Of a DNA stretch of 64,000 nt, positions 16,063-25,245 are shown piece by piece. Position numbers and translations under genes: made by a program. This DNA comes from Burkholderia sp. Bp9142 (GTDB taxonomy: Bacteria; Pseudomonadota; Gammaproteobacteria; Burkholderiales; Burkholderiaceae), in contig NZ_QTPP01000034.1 in assembly GCF_003853415.1 (NCBI RefSeq), forward strand, positions 1 through 64,000, in the 5' to 3' direction. Position 1 is the stretch's first letter; every line of letters begins with the position of its first letter. The notes below the pieces were generated by a model. That model was not told the origin of the DNA and made no database searches. It worked only from the letters and a program-made list of their open reading frames with translations.

Positions 16063-18429
16063 TTGACGGCGTTCGAGCAGGGTTTCATCCTCACCCGCCA
16101 CTGGCGGGACACCGCGTCCGGCATCGAGATCGAGTTCTGGCTGGCAACCGAACACGGTCCGCGCCGCGTGCGGCTGCGCCCGCAGGAAGCCGTCGCATTC
16201 TTGCCGGCCGGGCAGCAGGCGCTCGCCGAACGCGCGCTGGCCGGCGAACGCGATGCCGAGCTGCGCCCGCTCGCGCTGCGCGACTTCCGCCAGCGCGCAG
16301 TCGTCGGCCTCTATTGCCGCCGCTACCGCCACCTGTCCGGGCTCCAGAAACGCCTCGCCGTGGCCGGTGTCGACGTCTACGAAGCCGACATCCAGCCACC
16401 CGACCGCTACACGATGGAGCGCTTCATCACGGCGCCCGTGCTGTTTCGCGGCACGGCCGCCCGTGACGGCACGCTGACCGACGGCGAACTGAAACCGGCG
16501 ACCGGCTACCGGCCGGTGCTGCGCTGCGTGTCGCTCGACATCGAGACCAGCATCCATGGCGAGCTGTACTCAATCGCGCTCGAAGGCTGCGGACAGCGGC
16601 AGGTCTACATGCTCGGCCCGCCCAACGGCGACGCGCCGGCCGCCGACTTCCGCCTCGACTACTGCGATAGCCGGGCCGAGATGCTCACGCGGCTCAACGA
16701 CTGGTTCGACGTGCACGATCCCGATGCGGTGATCGGCTGGAACCTCGTGCAGTTCGACCTGCGCATCCTGCATGCGCACGCGGAGCAATACGGCGTGCCG
16801 CTGAAGCTCGGGCGCGGCGGCAGTGTGCTCGAGTGGCGCGCGCATGGTCAACAGCCCGACCACTTCTTCGCGGGCGCGGCCGGCCGCCTGATCCTCGACG
16901 GCATCGACATGCTGAAGTCGGCGACGTGGACGTTCCCGTCGTTCAGCCTCGAATACGTGTCGCAGTCGCTGCTCGGCGAAGGCAAGTCGATCGACAACCC
17001 GTATCAGCGGATGGACGAGATCCAGCGCCGCTTCGATCACGACAAGCCCGCGCTCGCGCACTACAACCTGAAGGACTGCGAACTCGTCACGCGCATCTTC
17101 GACAAGGCCGACCTGCTGTCCTTCGCGCTCGAACGCGCGACCGTCACGGGCCTCGCGGCCGATCGCACCGGCGGCTCGGTCGCGGCGTTCACGCACCTGT
17201 ACCTGCCGCGCATGCACCGGCTCGGCTACGTCGCGCCGAACCTCGGCGACGTGACGGGCCAGAACAGCCCGGGCGGCTTCGTGATGGATTCGCGGCCCGG
17301 CCTGTACGACTCGGTGCTCGTGTTCGACTACAAGAGCCTCTATCCGTCGATCATCCGCACGTTCCTGATCGATCCGGCCGGGCTGATCGAAGGGCTCGCG
17401 CACCCGGGCGACGACACGTCGGTGCCCGGCTTTCTCGGCGCGCGCTTCTCGCGCACCGCGCATTGCCTGCCCGACATCGTGCAGCGCGTGTCCGAAGGCC
17501 GCGACGAAGCGAAACGCCAGCGCAACGCGCCGCTGTCGCAGGCGCTGAAGATCATCATGAATTCGTTCTACGGCGTGCTCGGCTCGACGGGCTGCCGGTT
17601 CTTCGATCCGCGCCTCGCGTCGTCGATCACGATGCGCGGCCACGAGATCATGCATCGCACCCGCGAGTTGATCGAGGCGCAGGGCTACGAAGTCATCTAC
17701 GGCGACACCGATTCGACCTTCGTGTGGCTCGGACGCGAGCACGACGACGATGCAGCATCAGCCAAGGGCCGCACGCTCGTCGAGCACGTGAACCGCTGGT
17801 GGCAAGCGCACCTGCGCGATCGCTTCGGGCTGGAAAGCGCGCTCGAACTGCAGTACGAGCGACATTACCGCCGCTTCCTGATGCCGACGGTGCGCGGTGC
17901 GGAGGAAGGCAGCAAGAAGCGCTACGCGGGCCTCGCGCGCGCCGCGAATGGCGGCGAGGACCTCGTGTTCAAGGGGCTCGAAACCGTGCGCACCGACTGG
18001 ACGCCGCTCGCGCAGGCGTTCCAGCGCGAGCTCTACCGGCGCGTGTTCAAGCGCGAGCCGTACCAGGACTTCATTCGCGACTACGTGCAACGCACACTCG
18101 ACGGCGAATACGACGCGCAACTCGTCTATCGCAAGCGCGTGCGCCGGCCCTTGAGCGAATATCAACGCAACGTGCCGCCGCATGTGCGCGCCGCGCGGAT
18201 CGCGGACGAATTCAACCAGGCGCGCGGCCGGCCGCTGCAGTACCAGCGCGGCGGCTGGATCAGCTACGTGATGACGACGGCCGGCCCCGAGCCGCTCGAG
18301 ACGATGCGCTCGCCGATCGACTACGCGTTCTATGTGAGCCGCCAGTTGCAGCCGGTCGCCGACGCGATCCTGCCGTTCCTGCGCGACGATTTCGAGCGCG
18401 TGATTTCGGGGCAAGGTCAATTGTTCTGA
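16063..18429 (+). CDS. polB: DNA polymerase II (family B)
   Basis: A 788-residue family B DNA polymerase with 3'-5' proofreading. The exonuclease DIET motif lies at 159-162, the polymerase motif A DYKSLYPSII near 422-431, motif B KIIMNSFYG near 500 and motif C YGDTDST near 545. Length and order match bacterial Pol II, which restarts replication and bypasses lesions. The start is TTG 16063, as no ATG or GTG precedes conserved sequence; its ribosome-binding site is weak. It is not in an operon. Confidence 0.95.
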   Translation: MTAFEQGFILTRHWRDTASGIEIEFWLATEHGPRRVRLRPQEAVAFLPAGQQALAERALAGERDAELRPLALRDFRQRAVVGLYCRRYRHLSGLQKRLAVAGVDVYEADIQPPDRYTMERFITAPVLFRGTAARDGTLTDGELKPATGYRPVLRCVSLDIETSIHGELYSIALEGCGQRQVYMLGPPNGDAPAADFRLDYCDSRAEMLTRLNDWFDVHDPDAVIGWNLVQFDLRILHAHAEQYGVPLKLGRGGSVLEWRAHGQQPDHFFAGAAGRLILDGIDMLKSATWTFPSFSLEYVSQSLLGEGKSIDNPYQRMDEIQRRFDHDKPALAHYNLKDCELVTRIFDKADLLSFALERATVTGLAADRTGGSVAAFTHLYLPRMHRLGYVAPNLGDVTGQNSPGGFVMDSRPGLYDSVLVFDYKSLYPSIIRTFLIDPAGLIEGLAHPGDDTSVPGFLGARFSRTAHCLPDIVQRVSEGRDEAKRQRNAPLSQALKIIMNSFYGVLGSTGCRFFDPRLASSITMRGHEIMHRTRELIEAQGYEVIYGDTDSTFVWLGREHDDDAASAKGRTLVEHVNRWWQAHLRDRFGLESALELQYERHYRRFLMPTVRGAEEGSKKRYAGLARAANGGEDLVFKGLETVRTDWTPLAQAFQRELYRRVFKREPYQDFIRDYVQRTLDGEYDAQLVYRKRVRRPLSEYQRNVPPHVRAARIADEFNQARGRPLQYQRGGWISYVMTTAGPEPLETMRSPIDYAFYVSRQLQPVADAILPFLRDDFERVISGQGQLF

Positions 18430-18699
18430 GACCGACGGCGCGGCGACATCGTGCTCGCCCATTCCGTCATGCGGTTGTGCTCGCAACCGCTTCGCAACCC
18501 GTTCTCTCCCCGCGGCACCCCCGCACTCATCGGCATTCTCGCGCCCCCGTTGAACCGGCCGCTGCCATCCCCTGATCTTTCCTGTCCCCTCTTCGCGTAG
18601 CCGCCCCGGCCCCGCGTCGTGCAGCCCTTCTCCGTTCGCCGTCCCGCGGCGCCCCCACGCGCATCGGGAAAACCCGACCACCCACAGCGCAACTTCTCG

Positions 18700-18729
18700 T
18701 TGACACGCCGATTTTTGCCCTTCTAATAT
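18700..18729 (+). promoter_or_regulatory. Sigma70 promoter of the hydroxyproline operon
   Basis: TTGACA (18700-18705) and TAATAT (18724-18729) are separated by 18 bases. Transcription should begin near 18736, leaving a leader of about 80 bases before the binding-protein gene. It is a strong promoter by sequence, so control must come from a repressor. Confidence 0.7.
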
Positions 18730-18771
18730 GCACACAACGCTGCACACAATAAAACACACATCGATGTGTGT
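18729..18771. promoter_or_regulatory. Candidate GntR operators at the transcription start
   Basis: Two direct TGCACACAA repeats (18729-18737 and 18741-18749) are followed by the perfect 18-bp palindrome ACACACATCGATGTGTGT (18754-18771). All overlap or closely follow the predicted +1, an ideal place for repression. The operon's own GntR/FCD protein (27855-28562) is the natural candidate to bind here (inference). Confidence 0.6.
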
Positions 18772-18817
18772 AGAAAACAGCAGGCATGCGGGTTTACCCA
18801 TCTCAAGTGAGGTCACC

Positions 18818-19651
18818 ATGAATCGACTGTCTCGTTTCACCCGTCAAATCGCCGCGTGCACCGTGGCCGCGGCATCGCTCATCGCGGCCGCCCCGTCATA
18901 CGCCGCCGGGCCCGACGCCTGGGCCGCCGTGAAGAAGGCCGGCGTACTGCGCTGCGGCGCCGCGGTCGCGCCCCCTTACGTGATGCGCGACCCGAAGACG
19001 GGCACCTACAGCGGCTTCTTCTCGGATCTGTGCCGCGACTTCGGGCAGAACGTGCTGAAGGTGAAGGTCGAATTCGTCGACACGAGCTGGGACAACATCG
19101 TGGCCGGCCTGCAATCGGACAAATGGGACCTGTCGCTCGCGCTGAACGACACGCCCGAGCGTGAAAAGGCCGTCGCGTTCTCCGCGCCGGCGACCGACTA
19201 CAACGTCTCGTTCGTCTACAACAGGAACAACCCGAAGATCGCGAAGAACCTGCGCTCGCTCGCCGACATCGACAAGCCGAACGTCACGGTCGCGGTGATG
19301 TCGGGCACGTCGCAGGACAAGGCGATCTCGGCCGAACTGAAGCAGGCGCGGATCATGCGGCTGCCGGGCAACGACGAGACGCGCCTGTCGCTGATCTCGA
19401 AGCGTGCCGACCTGCTCGCCGACGCGAACATCACCAACATGCTGCTGACGGAAGCGCACCCTGACTGGGCGGCCAGCTTCAACCCCGCGCCGCCGCTCGC
19501 GCAGCAGGAAGTGGCGTTCGGCCTGCGCAAGGACACGCCCAAGGCCGACCTCGACGTCCTCAACGACTACCTCTCGCAGCAGGTCAGGTCGGGCGCGGTG
19601 AACCGTCTCATCAAGACTTCCGTACAGGCCATGCTGGCCCCGGGCAAGTAA
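18818..19651 (+). CDS. Polar amino acid ABC transporter, periplasmic binding protein
   Basis: A 277-residue family 3 solute-binding protein, first gene of the hydroxyproline operon. A signal peptide ends in SYAA near residue 29. The sequence follows the HisJ/ArtJ pattern: VLRCGAAVAPPYVMRD at the N-lobe, YSGFFSDLCRDFGQN, then DLSLALNDTPEREKAVAFSAP. It should bind hydroxyproline or proline-like amino acids and deliver them to the two permeases downstream; ligand choice is inferred from the neighbours. ATG 18818 follows GTGAGG. A hairpin at 19671-19692 lies after its stop. Confidence 0.88.
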   Translation: MNRLSRFTRQIAACTVAAASLIAAAPSYAAGPDAWAAVKKAGVLRCGAAVAPPYVMRDPKTGTYSGFFSDLCRDFGQNVLKVKVEFVDTSWDNIVAGLQSDKWDLSLALNDTPEREKAVAFSAPATDYNVSFVYNRNNPKIAKNLRSLADIDKPNVTVAVMSGTSQDKAISAELKQARIMRLPGNDETRLSLISKRADLLADANITNMLLTEAHPDWAASFNPAPPLAQQEVAFGLRKDTPKADLDVLNDYLSQQVRSGAVNRLIKTSVQAMLAPGK

Positions 19652-19670
19652 GCACCGGTCGCACCGACGA

Positions 19671-19692
19671 GCCCGGCGGAACGCCGCCGGGC
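19671..19692 (+). terminator. Intra-operon hairpin after the binding-protein gene
   Basis: GCCCGGCGG (19671-19679) pairs with CCGCCGGGC (19684-19692) around a 4-base loop, followed by GCCGATTTTCC. Such hairpins after the binding-protein gene of ABC operons act as partial terminators or 3' stabilisers and raise binding-protein levels over the membrane parts. The weak T-tract suggests attenuation, not full termination. Confidence 0.55.
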
Positions 19693-19750
19693 GCCGATTT
19701 TCCGATTCGCACTTTGCGCGCCGATGCCGGGCGCCGCTGGAGAGACTGTC

Positions 19751-20590
19751 ATGTTGTCGCCTCAAACGACGGCCGTCAGGTCGGCCATGCATCCCCTTTC
19801 GACCACGCGCTTGCCCACGTCCGCACCGGACGGCGAGTTCGTGCGGCTGCGCGACGTGCACAAGGCATACGGCCCGAACCTCGTCGTGATGGACGGCATG
19901 AGCCTCGACATGCGCGCCGACGACCGGCTCGTGATCATCGGCCCGAGCGGCAGCGGCAAGAGCTCGCTGCTGCGCGTGATGATGGGACTGGAAGGGATCC
20001 AGCGCGGCGAGATCGCGTTCCAGGGCGCGTCGTACATCCGCGGCGGCGATGCGCGCGGCGGATGGCGCATCGACGCGAAGCTGCAGAAGCAGGTCGGCAT
20101 GGTGTTCCAGCACTACACGCTGTTTCCGCACCTGTCGGTGCTCGGCAACCTGATTCTCGCGCCGGTGCGCGTCGGCGGGCTGTCGAAGGCGGAAGCGACC
20201 GGGCGCGCGCGCACGTATCTCGCGCGTCTCGGCCTCGAAAGCAAGCTGCATGCATATCCGAGCCAGCTCTCCGGCGGCCAGAAGCAGCGCGTGGCGATCG
20301 CCCGCGCGCTGATGCTCGAACCGAAGCTGATGCTGTTCGACGAAGTGACGTCCGCGCTCGATCCGGAGATGGTCGTCGAAGTCCAGAACGTGATGCTGCA
20401 GCTCGCCGAGCAGAAGATGGCGATGATCATCGTCACGCACGACATGCACTTCGCGCGGGACATCGCGACGCGCGTCGTGTTCTGCGCGAACGGCAAGATC
20501 GTCGAGGAAGGCGCGCCGGACCAGATCTTCAAGTGTCCGAAGGAAGCGCGCACGCGGGAATTCCTCGAGAAAGTCCTGCATCTCGACTGA
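19751..20590 (+). CDS. Polar amino acid ABC transporter, ATP-binding protein
   Basis: A 279-residue ABC ATPase of the GlnQ/HisP class. Walker A GPSGSGKSS, the Q-loop region VFQHYTLFPH, the signature LSGGQKQRVAIARAL and Walker B LMLFDE are all intact, followed by the switch His in IIVTHD. An extra ~20 residues precede the domain; ATG 19751 is preferred by its GGAGAG site, and a second ATG at MHPLS is possible. It energises uptake through the two following permeases. Confidence 0.92.
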   Translation: MLSPQTTAVRSAMHPLSTTRLPTSAPDGEFVRLRDVHKAYGPNLVVMDGMSLDMRADDRLVIIGPSGSGKSSLLRVMMGLEGIQRGEIAFQGASYIRGGDARGGWRIDAKLQKQVGMVFQHYTLFPHLSVLGNLILAPVRVGGLSKAEATGRARTYLARLGLESKLHAYPSQLSGGQKQRVAIARALMLEPKLMLFDEVTSALDPEMVVEVQNVMLQLAEQKMAMIIVTHDMHFARDIATRVVFCANGKIVEEGAPDQIFKCPKEARTREFLEKVLHLD

Positions 20591-20600
20591 GGCCGAAGCC

Positions 20601-21272
20601 ATGAACTATCACTTCGATTTCAGCTTCCTCGCCGGCAGCCTCGGCGCGCTCGTCGACGGGCTGAAGATCACCGTCGTGCTGGCCGTCGCCGCGAACGCGA
20701 TGGGCCTCGTACTCGGCTTCCTGCTGTGCCTGCTCGCGATGAGCCGCTGGGCGATCGTGCGCTGGCCGGCCCAGCTCTTCATCGAATTCTTCCGCTGCAC
20801 GCCCGCGCTGCTGCAGATCGTCTGGTTCTTCTACTGCATCCCGATGATGGTCGACGTGTTCATCGACCCGGTCGCGATGGGCGTGCTCGCGCTCGGCCTG
20901 AACCTCACGGCGTTCAACGCGGAAGCCTACCGCGCCGGCGTGCAGGCGGTGCCGAAGGAGCATCTCGACGCCGCGGTGGCGCTCGGCCTGCGGCCGTGGC
21001 AACGCACGATCTTCGTCGTGCTGCCGCAGGCGCTGCGCAGCGCGATGCCGGTGCTGCTGACGAACGGCATCGGCAGCCTGCAGCAAAGCGCGCTGGTGGC
21101 GATCGTCGCGGTGGCCGACCTGATGTACGTCGCGAAGAGCATCGCGACCGAAGCGTACCGGCCGCTCGAAACCTACTCGGTCGTCGCACTCGTGTATTTC
21201 GCGCTGTCGCTGCCGATCGCGAAACTCGTCCATGTCATCGAGCGCCGCCAGGACGTCGCCGTCCAGCGCTGA
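20601..21272 (+). CDS. Polar amino acid ABC transporter permease 1
   Basis: A 223-residue inner-membrane permease of the His/Glu/Gln/Arg/opine class (HEQRO, TIGR01726-like). It shows the FIEFFRCTPALLQIVWFFY motif and the EAxxxG-type coupling loop (NAEAYRAGVQAVPKEHLDAAVALGL) that contacts the ATPase. About five membrane helices are visible. It starts 10 bases after the ATPase stop and pairs with the next gene as a heterodimer. Confidence 0.92.
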   Translation: MNYHFDFSFLAGSLGALVDGLKITVVLAVAANAMGLVLGFLLCLLAMSRWAIVRWPAQLFIEFFRCTPALLQIVWFFYCIPMMVDVFIDPVAMGVLALGLNLTAFNAEAYRAGVQAVPKEHLDAAVALGLRPWQRTIFVVLPQALRSAMPVLLTNGIGSLQQSALVAIVAVADLMYVAKSIATEAYRPLETYSVVALVYFALSLPIAKLVHVIERRQDVAVQR

Positions 21273-21282
21273 GGAGCCCGTC

Positions 21283-21948
21283 GTGAATCTCGATTTTGCC
21301 GTCGTCTGGCCGTACTGGCTCGTGCTCGCGAAAGGCCTCGGGCTGACGCTTGCGTTCACCGTCACGTGCGCGCTCGTCGGCAGCCTGCTCGGCTTCGTGC
21401 TGAGCCTCTTGCGGATGTCGCCGTCGCGCTGGCTGCGCGGGCCGGTCACCGCGTTCGTCGAATTCTTCCGCGGCACGCCGCTGCTGATCCAGCTGTTCTG
21501 GGTGTTCTTCTGCTTCCCGGTCGTGCTGCGCCTGCCGATCCCGCCGTACCTGTCGGTGCTGATCTCGCTGACGCTGTACATGGCCGCGATCACGAGCGAG
21601 ACGTTTCGCGGTTCGCTGAAGTCGATCGCCGGCGAGCAGCACGACGCGTGCATCGCGCTCAGCCTGTCGCCGCACGTGAAGATCGTCTACGTGATCTTTC
21701 CGCAGGCGCTGCTGCGCGCGATCCCGCCGCTGCTGTCGAACGTCGTGAGCCTGTTCAAGGAGAGCGCGCTCATTTCGTCGGTGGGGATCGCCGACCTGAT
21801 GTTCGTCGGCCAGAACGTGTCGAACAGCACCGCACGGCCCGTCGAGTTCCTGACGACCGTCGCCGTCATCTATTTCCTCGTCGCCTTTCCGCTGACCCGC
21901 CTGGTCGGCGTAGTGGAGTCCAGGATGCTCAGGCGCTATGCCTATTAA
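21283..21948 (+). CDS. Polar amino acid ABC transporter permease 2
   Basis: A 221-residue permease of the same class, with FVEFFRGTPLLIQLFWVFF and the coupling loop SETFRGSLKSIAGEQHDACIAL. GTG 21283 was chosen because a GAGGAG site lies 6-8 bases upstream and the protein starts at the usual place; the longer frame from 21232 would overlap the previous gene by 40 bases. It forms the membrane channel with the preceding permease. Confidence 0.92.
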   Translation: MNLDFAVVWPYWLVLAKGLGLTLAFTVTCALVGSLLGFVLSLLRMSPSRWLRGPVTAFVEFFRGTPLLIQLFWVFFCFPVVLRLPIPPYLSVLISLTLYMAAITSETFRGSLKSIAGEQHDACIALSLSPHVKIVYVIFPQALLRAIPPLLSNVVSLFKESALISSVGIADLMFVGQNVSNSTARPVEFLTTVAVIYFLVAFPLTRLVGVVESRMLRRYAY

Positions 21949-21982
21949 CTCGCAACGCTCTCACCCAAGCCGGAGAAATCTC

Positions 21983-22861
21983 ATGCAACTGAAAGGCATT
22001 CTGCCCGCCCTCGTCACGCCGTTCGATGCATCGGGCGCGGTCGATCACGACACGCTCGCGTCGATCCTCGAATTTCAGCTCGCCGCGGGCGTCAGCGGTT
22101 TCGTGCCGCTCGGTTCGACCGGCGAATACTACGCGCTCACGAACGACGAGCGCCGCGCGGTGATGAAGACCGTGCGCGAAGTGGTCGGCAGCCGCGGCAC
22201 GCTGATCGCCGGCGCGAACGGCTCGTCGACGCGCGAGGTGATCGAGCAGGTCCGCCAGGCGCGCGATGCCGGCTACACGAACATCCTGATCGCACCGCCG
22301 TACTACGCGCTGCCGTCGCAGGACGAACTGATCGGGCACTACGACGCGATTCTCGCGGCGGTGACCGACGTGAACGTGATCCTGTACAACTACCCGGTGC
22401 GCACGAACGTCGAGGTCGGCTTCGGCGTGCTCGACGCGTTCAAGGATCATCCGCGCGTGATCGGCATCAAGGAAAGCAGCGGCAACCTGCTGCGCGCGAT
22501 CGAGATCGGCGGCAAGTACCGCGACCACTATCAGCTGTCGTGCGGCTCCGACGACCAGGCGCTCGACTTCTTCCTGTGGGGCGCGACGAGCTGGATCTGC
22601 GGGCCGGCGAACTGCTTTGCGAAACAGGTCGTGAGCTTCTACGATAAATTCTCAGCAGGCGACATTGCGGGCGCGCAGAATGTGATGCGTTCGCTGTTCC
22701 CGGTGATGGCGAGCATGGAGTCGGGCAAGTTCATCCAGAAGGTGAAGTACGGCTGCGAACTGGCCGGCTTCAAGGTCGGCAACGCACGCATGCCGCTGCA
22801 GCCGCTGACGGACGACGAGAAGGCGGAATTCCGCGCGATCTTCGAGGCGTCGCAGGCGTAA
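21983..22861 (+). CDS. DHDPS-family protein, likely 1-pyrroline-4-hydroxy-2-carboxylate deaminase
   Basis: A 292-residue class I aldolase-fold enzyme of the dihydrodipicolinate synthase family. The Schiff-base lysine is K163 (GIKESSG), the catalytic tyrosine Y135 (LYNYPVRTN) and the GSTGE loop is at 44-48. Between a hydroxyproline epimerase and a D-amino acid dehydrogenase, the expected job is deamination and dehydration of 1-pyrroline-4-hydroxy-2-carboxylate to 2-oxoglutarate semialdehyde. The family alone would allow other lyase reactions; the context decides. Confidence 0.85.
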   Translation: MQLKGILPALVTPFDASGAVDHDTLASILEFQLAAGVSGFVPLGSTGEYYALTNDERRAVMKTVREVVGSRGTLIAGANGSSTREVIEQVRQARDAGYTNILIAPPYYALPSQDELIGHYDAILAAVTDVNVILYNYPVRTNVEVGFGVLDAFKDHPRVIGIKESSGNLLRAIEIGGKYRDHYQLSCGSDDQALDFFLWGATSWICGPANCFAKQVVSFYDKFSAGDIAGAQNVMRSLFPVMASMESGKFIQKVKYGCELAGFKVGNARMPLQPLTDDEKAEFRAIFEASQA

Positions 22862-22878
22862 GGCCGTCGTGCACATCC

Positions 22879-22904
22879 GTACCGGCGCCAGACGGCGCCG
22901 GTAC
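22879..22904 (+). other. Perfect 11-bp intra-operon hairpin
   Basis: GTACCGGCGCC (22879-22889) pairs with GGCGCCGGTAC (22894-22904) around a 4-base loop, in the 63-base gap between the deaminase and epimerase genes. No T-run follows. It is more likely an mRNA-processing or stability element than a terminator. Confidence 0.6.
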
Positions 22905-22924
22905 GCCGACCGAGGAACCTCAAC

Positions 22925-23941
22925 ATGACGATTCACAGCTTTACCTGCATCGAAGGCCATACCGAAGGCATGCCGGTACGCATGGTGATCGACGGCGCGC
23001 CGACGCTGCGGGGCGCGACGATGAACGCGCGCCGCGAGGATTTCGTCGCGCATCACGACTGGGTGCGCCGCACGCTGATGCTGGAGCCGCGCGGCCATGC
23101 GCACATGTCGGGCACGATCTTCTATCCACCGGTCAGCGACGACGCCGATTTCAGCCTGCTGTTCATCGAGACGTCGGGCTGCCTGCCGATGTGCGGTCAC
23201 GCGACGATCGGCTCGATCGCGTTCGCGATCGAGGAACGCCTCGTCGTGCCGAAGCAGCCGGGCACGGTCACGGTCGACGTGCCGGCCGGGCAGATCGTCG
23301 CGCGCTACGAGATGGACGGCGCACGCGTGACGTCGGTGCGCTTCACCAACGTGCCGAGCTTCCTGCTCGCGCGCGACGTCGAGATCGACATTCCCGCGCT
23401 CGGCAGGCTGGCCGTCGATATCGCGTACGGCGGCAACTTCTATCCGATCGTCGAGGTCCAGCCGAACTTCCCCGGCTGCGAGCATTTCACGCCGGACGCG
23501 CTGCTGGCGTGGGGTCGTGACGTGCAGCTTGCGGTCAACGCGGCGCTCGACGTCGTGCATCCCGATCATCCGGCGATTCGCGGCGTGCGGCACTGCATGT
23601 GGACGGGCAAGCCGATCGCGGACGATGCAGACGGGCGCGCGGTGGTGATCGCCGGCGACAGCCTCGTCGACCGTTCGCCGTGCGGCACCGGCAGCTCCGC
23701 ACGCGTCGCGCAGCGCTTCGCGCGCGGCTGGCTGAAGGCCGGCGAAGCGTATTGTCACGAAAGCCTGATCGGCAGCCGCTTCATCGGCCGCGTGGAATCG
23801 GTCACGCGCCTCGACAGCGGGCTCGACGCGGTGCGGCCGAGCATCGAAGGACGCGCGTGGGTCACCGGGCGCGCGCAGTATCGCGTCGATTCGTCCCAGC
23901 CTTATGCGCACGGCTTCAGCCTGCAGGAGTTCGTCAATTGA
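22925..23941 (+). CDS. 4-hydroxyproline 2-epimerase (proline racemase family)
   Basis: A 338-residue proline racemase-superfamily enzyme with both catalytic cysteines: C90 in MCGHATIG and C253 in DRSPCGTGSS. The Cys/Cys pair performs two-base racemisation or epimerisation. In this operon the substrate is expected to be trans-4-hydroxy-L-proline, converted to cis-4-hydroxy-D-proline for the next enzyme. The HA after the first Cys is typical of 4-hydroxyproline epimerases. Its stop overlaps the TTG start of the following gene (TTGA at 23938-23941), indicating translational coupling. Confidence 0.9.
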   Translation: MTIHSFTCIEGHTEGMPVRMVIDGAPTLRGATMNARREDFVAHHDWVRRTLMLEPRGHAHMSGTIFYPPVSDDADFSLLFIETSGCLPMCGHATIGSIAFAIEERLVVPKQPGTVTVDVPAGQIVARYEMDGARVTSVRFTNVPSFLLARDVEIDIPALGRLAVDIAYGGNFYPIVEVQPNFPGCEHFTPDALLAWGRDVQLAVNAALDVVHPDHPAIRGVRHCMWTGKPIADDADGRAVVIAGDSLVDRSPCGTGSSARVAQRFARGWLKAGEAYCHESLIGSRFIGRVESVTRLDSGLDAVRPSIEGRAWVTGRAQYRVDSSQPYAHGFSLQEFVN

Positions 23942-25230
23942 ACGCGATTCCGCGACAACCCGCGCCCGCGGCACCGGACACCGCGCGCGAGGCAACGGCC
24001 GTCGTGATCGGCGGCGGGATCGTCGGCGTGTGCTGCGCGCTCTATCTGCAGCGCGACGGCCATGCCGTCACGCTGATCGATCCGGCCGCCCCCGGCGACA
24101 GCACCGCGAAATGGAGCTGCGGGCAGATGGCGGTCAGCGAGGTCATTCCGCTGTCGAAGCCCGGCATCCTGATGAAGGTGCCGCGCTGGCTGCTGGACCA
24201 GAACGGGCCGCTCGCGCTGCGGCCCGGCGCGCTGCCCGGCATCCTGCCGTGGTTCTTCCGGTTCGTCGCATCGGCCCGCCACGCGAAGATCGTGTCGATC
24301 GCGCAGGCAATGGCCACGCTCACGCACGACGTCTACCCCGACTATGCGCCGCTGCTCGATGCGTGCGGCGACCGCGCGCTGCTGGGGCAGCGCCCGGTGC
24401 TCGAAGTGTTCGACGATCCGGCCGGCATCGCGCACGAACAGCCGCATCTCGAGTTGCGGCAGTCGCTCGGCTTCGCATCGCAGCGGCTGACGGCCGCGGA
24501 CATCGGCGATCTCGAACCGGTGCTCGCCGGCCGGTTCCGGCACGGGCTGCTGTTTCCCGACTGGCGCGCGGTCAACGATACCGAAGGCTTCATCGCCGCG
24601 CTGACGGCCAGCTTCGAGGCGCAAGGCGGACGCCGCATCCGCGCGAACGCCGCACGCATCGACGAGGCCGACGGGCGCGCGACCGGCGTGACGCTCGCGA
24701 ACGGCGAGCGCGTCGCGGCCGATCACGTGGTCGTCGCGGCCGGCACCGGTTCGCGGCAGTTCTTCGGGCAGCTCGGCGTGCGCGTGCCGCTCGAAGGCAT
24801 CGCCGGCTACCAGGCGCTCGTGACCGACCCGGGCGTCGAATTCCGTCACTCCGTCATCTACGCGGACGGCGGCTTCTGCTTCAGCCCGATGACGCGCGGG
24901 CTGCAGATCGGCGGCACCATCGAGTTCGCGGGTCGCCATGCGGCGCCGAACTTCCGGCGCGCGGACATCATCCTGGAGAAGGCCCGACGGATCCTGCCGG
25001 AACTGCAGACCACACGCGTCGAATACGGCGTCGGCTATCGGCCGTTCCTGCCCGACACGAAACCGGTGATCGACCGCTCGAAGCGGCTGCCGAACGTGAT
25101 CATGGCATTCGGCCACGGCCAGCTCGGCCTCACGCTCGGCGCAACCACGGGCCGTCTGGTCGGCGACCTCGTCGCCGGCCGCCCGACGCGGCAGGACCTG
25201 TCGCCGTTCAGCGCCTATCGCTTCACCTGA
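23938..25230 (+). CDS. FAD-dependent D-amino acid (D-hydroxyproline) dehydrogenase
   Basis: A 430-residue DadA-type flavoprotein of the DAO family. The FAD-binding GGGIVG motif is at residues 25-30, and the C-terminal FGHGQLGLTLGATTGRLV segment closes the flavin site. It should oxidise cis-4-hydroxy-D-proline to 1-pyrroline-4-hydroxy-2-carboxylate, passing electrons to the respiratory chain. The start is TTG 23938, which overlaps the epimerase stop and has CAGGAG upstream within that gene; no ATG fits. Confidence 0.88.
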   Translation: MNAIPRQPAPAAPDTAREATAVVIGGGIVGVCCALYLQRDGHAVTLIDPAAPGDSTAKWSCGQMAVSEVIPLSKPGILMKVPRWLLDQNGPLALRPGALPGILPWFFRFVASARHAKIVSIAQAMATLTHDVYPDYAPLLDACGDRALLGQRPVLEVFDDPAGIAHEQPHLELRQSLGFASQRLTAADIGDLEPVLAGRFRHGLLFPDWRAVNDTEGFIAALTASFEAQGGRRIRANAARIDEADGRATGVTLANGERVAADHVVVAAGTGSRQFFGQLGVRVPLEGIAGYQALVTDPGVEFRHSVIYADGGFCFSPMTRGLQIGGTIEFAGRHAAPNFRRADIILEKARRILPELQTTRVEYGVGYRPFLPDTKPVIDRSKRLPNVIMAFGHGQLGLTLGATTGRLVGDLVAGRPTRQDLSPFSAYRFT

Positions 25231-25245
25231 CATTCGAGACCCTTC

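Noticed and set aside
18754..18771. The palindrome as an intrinsic terminator or attenuator.
   Set aside because: There is no loop or T-run and it lies right after the predicted transcription start, so an operator is more likely.
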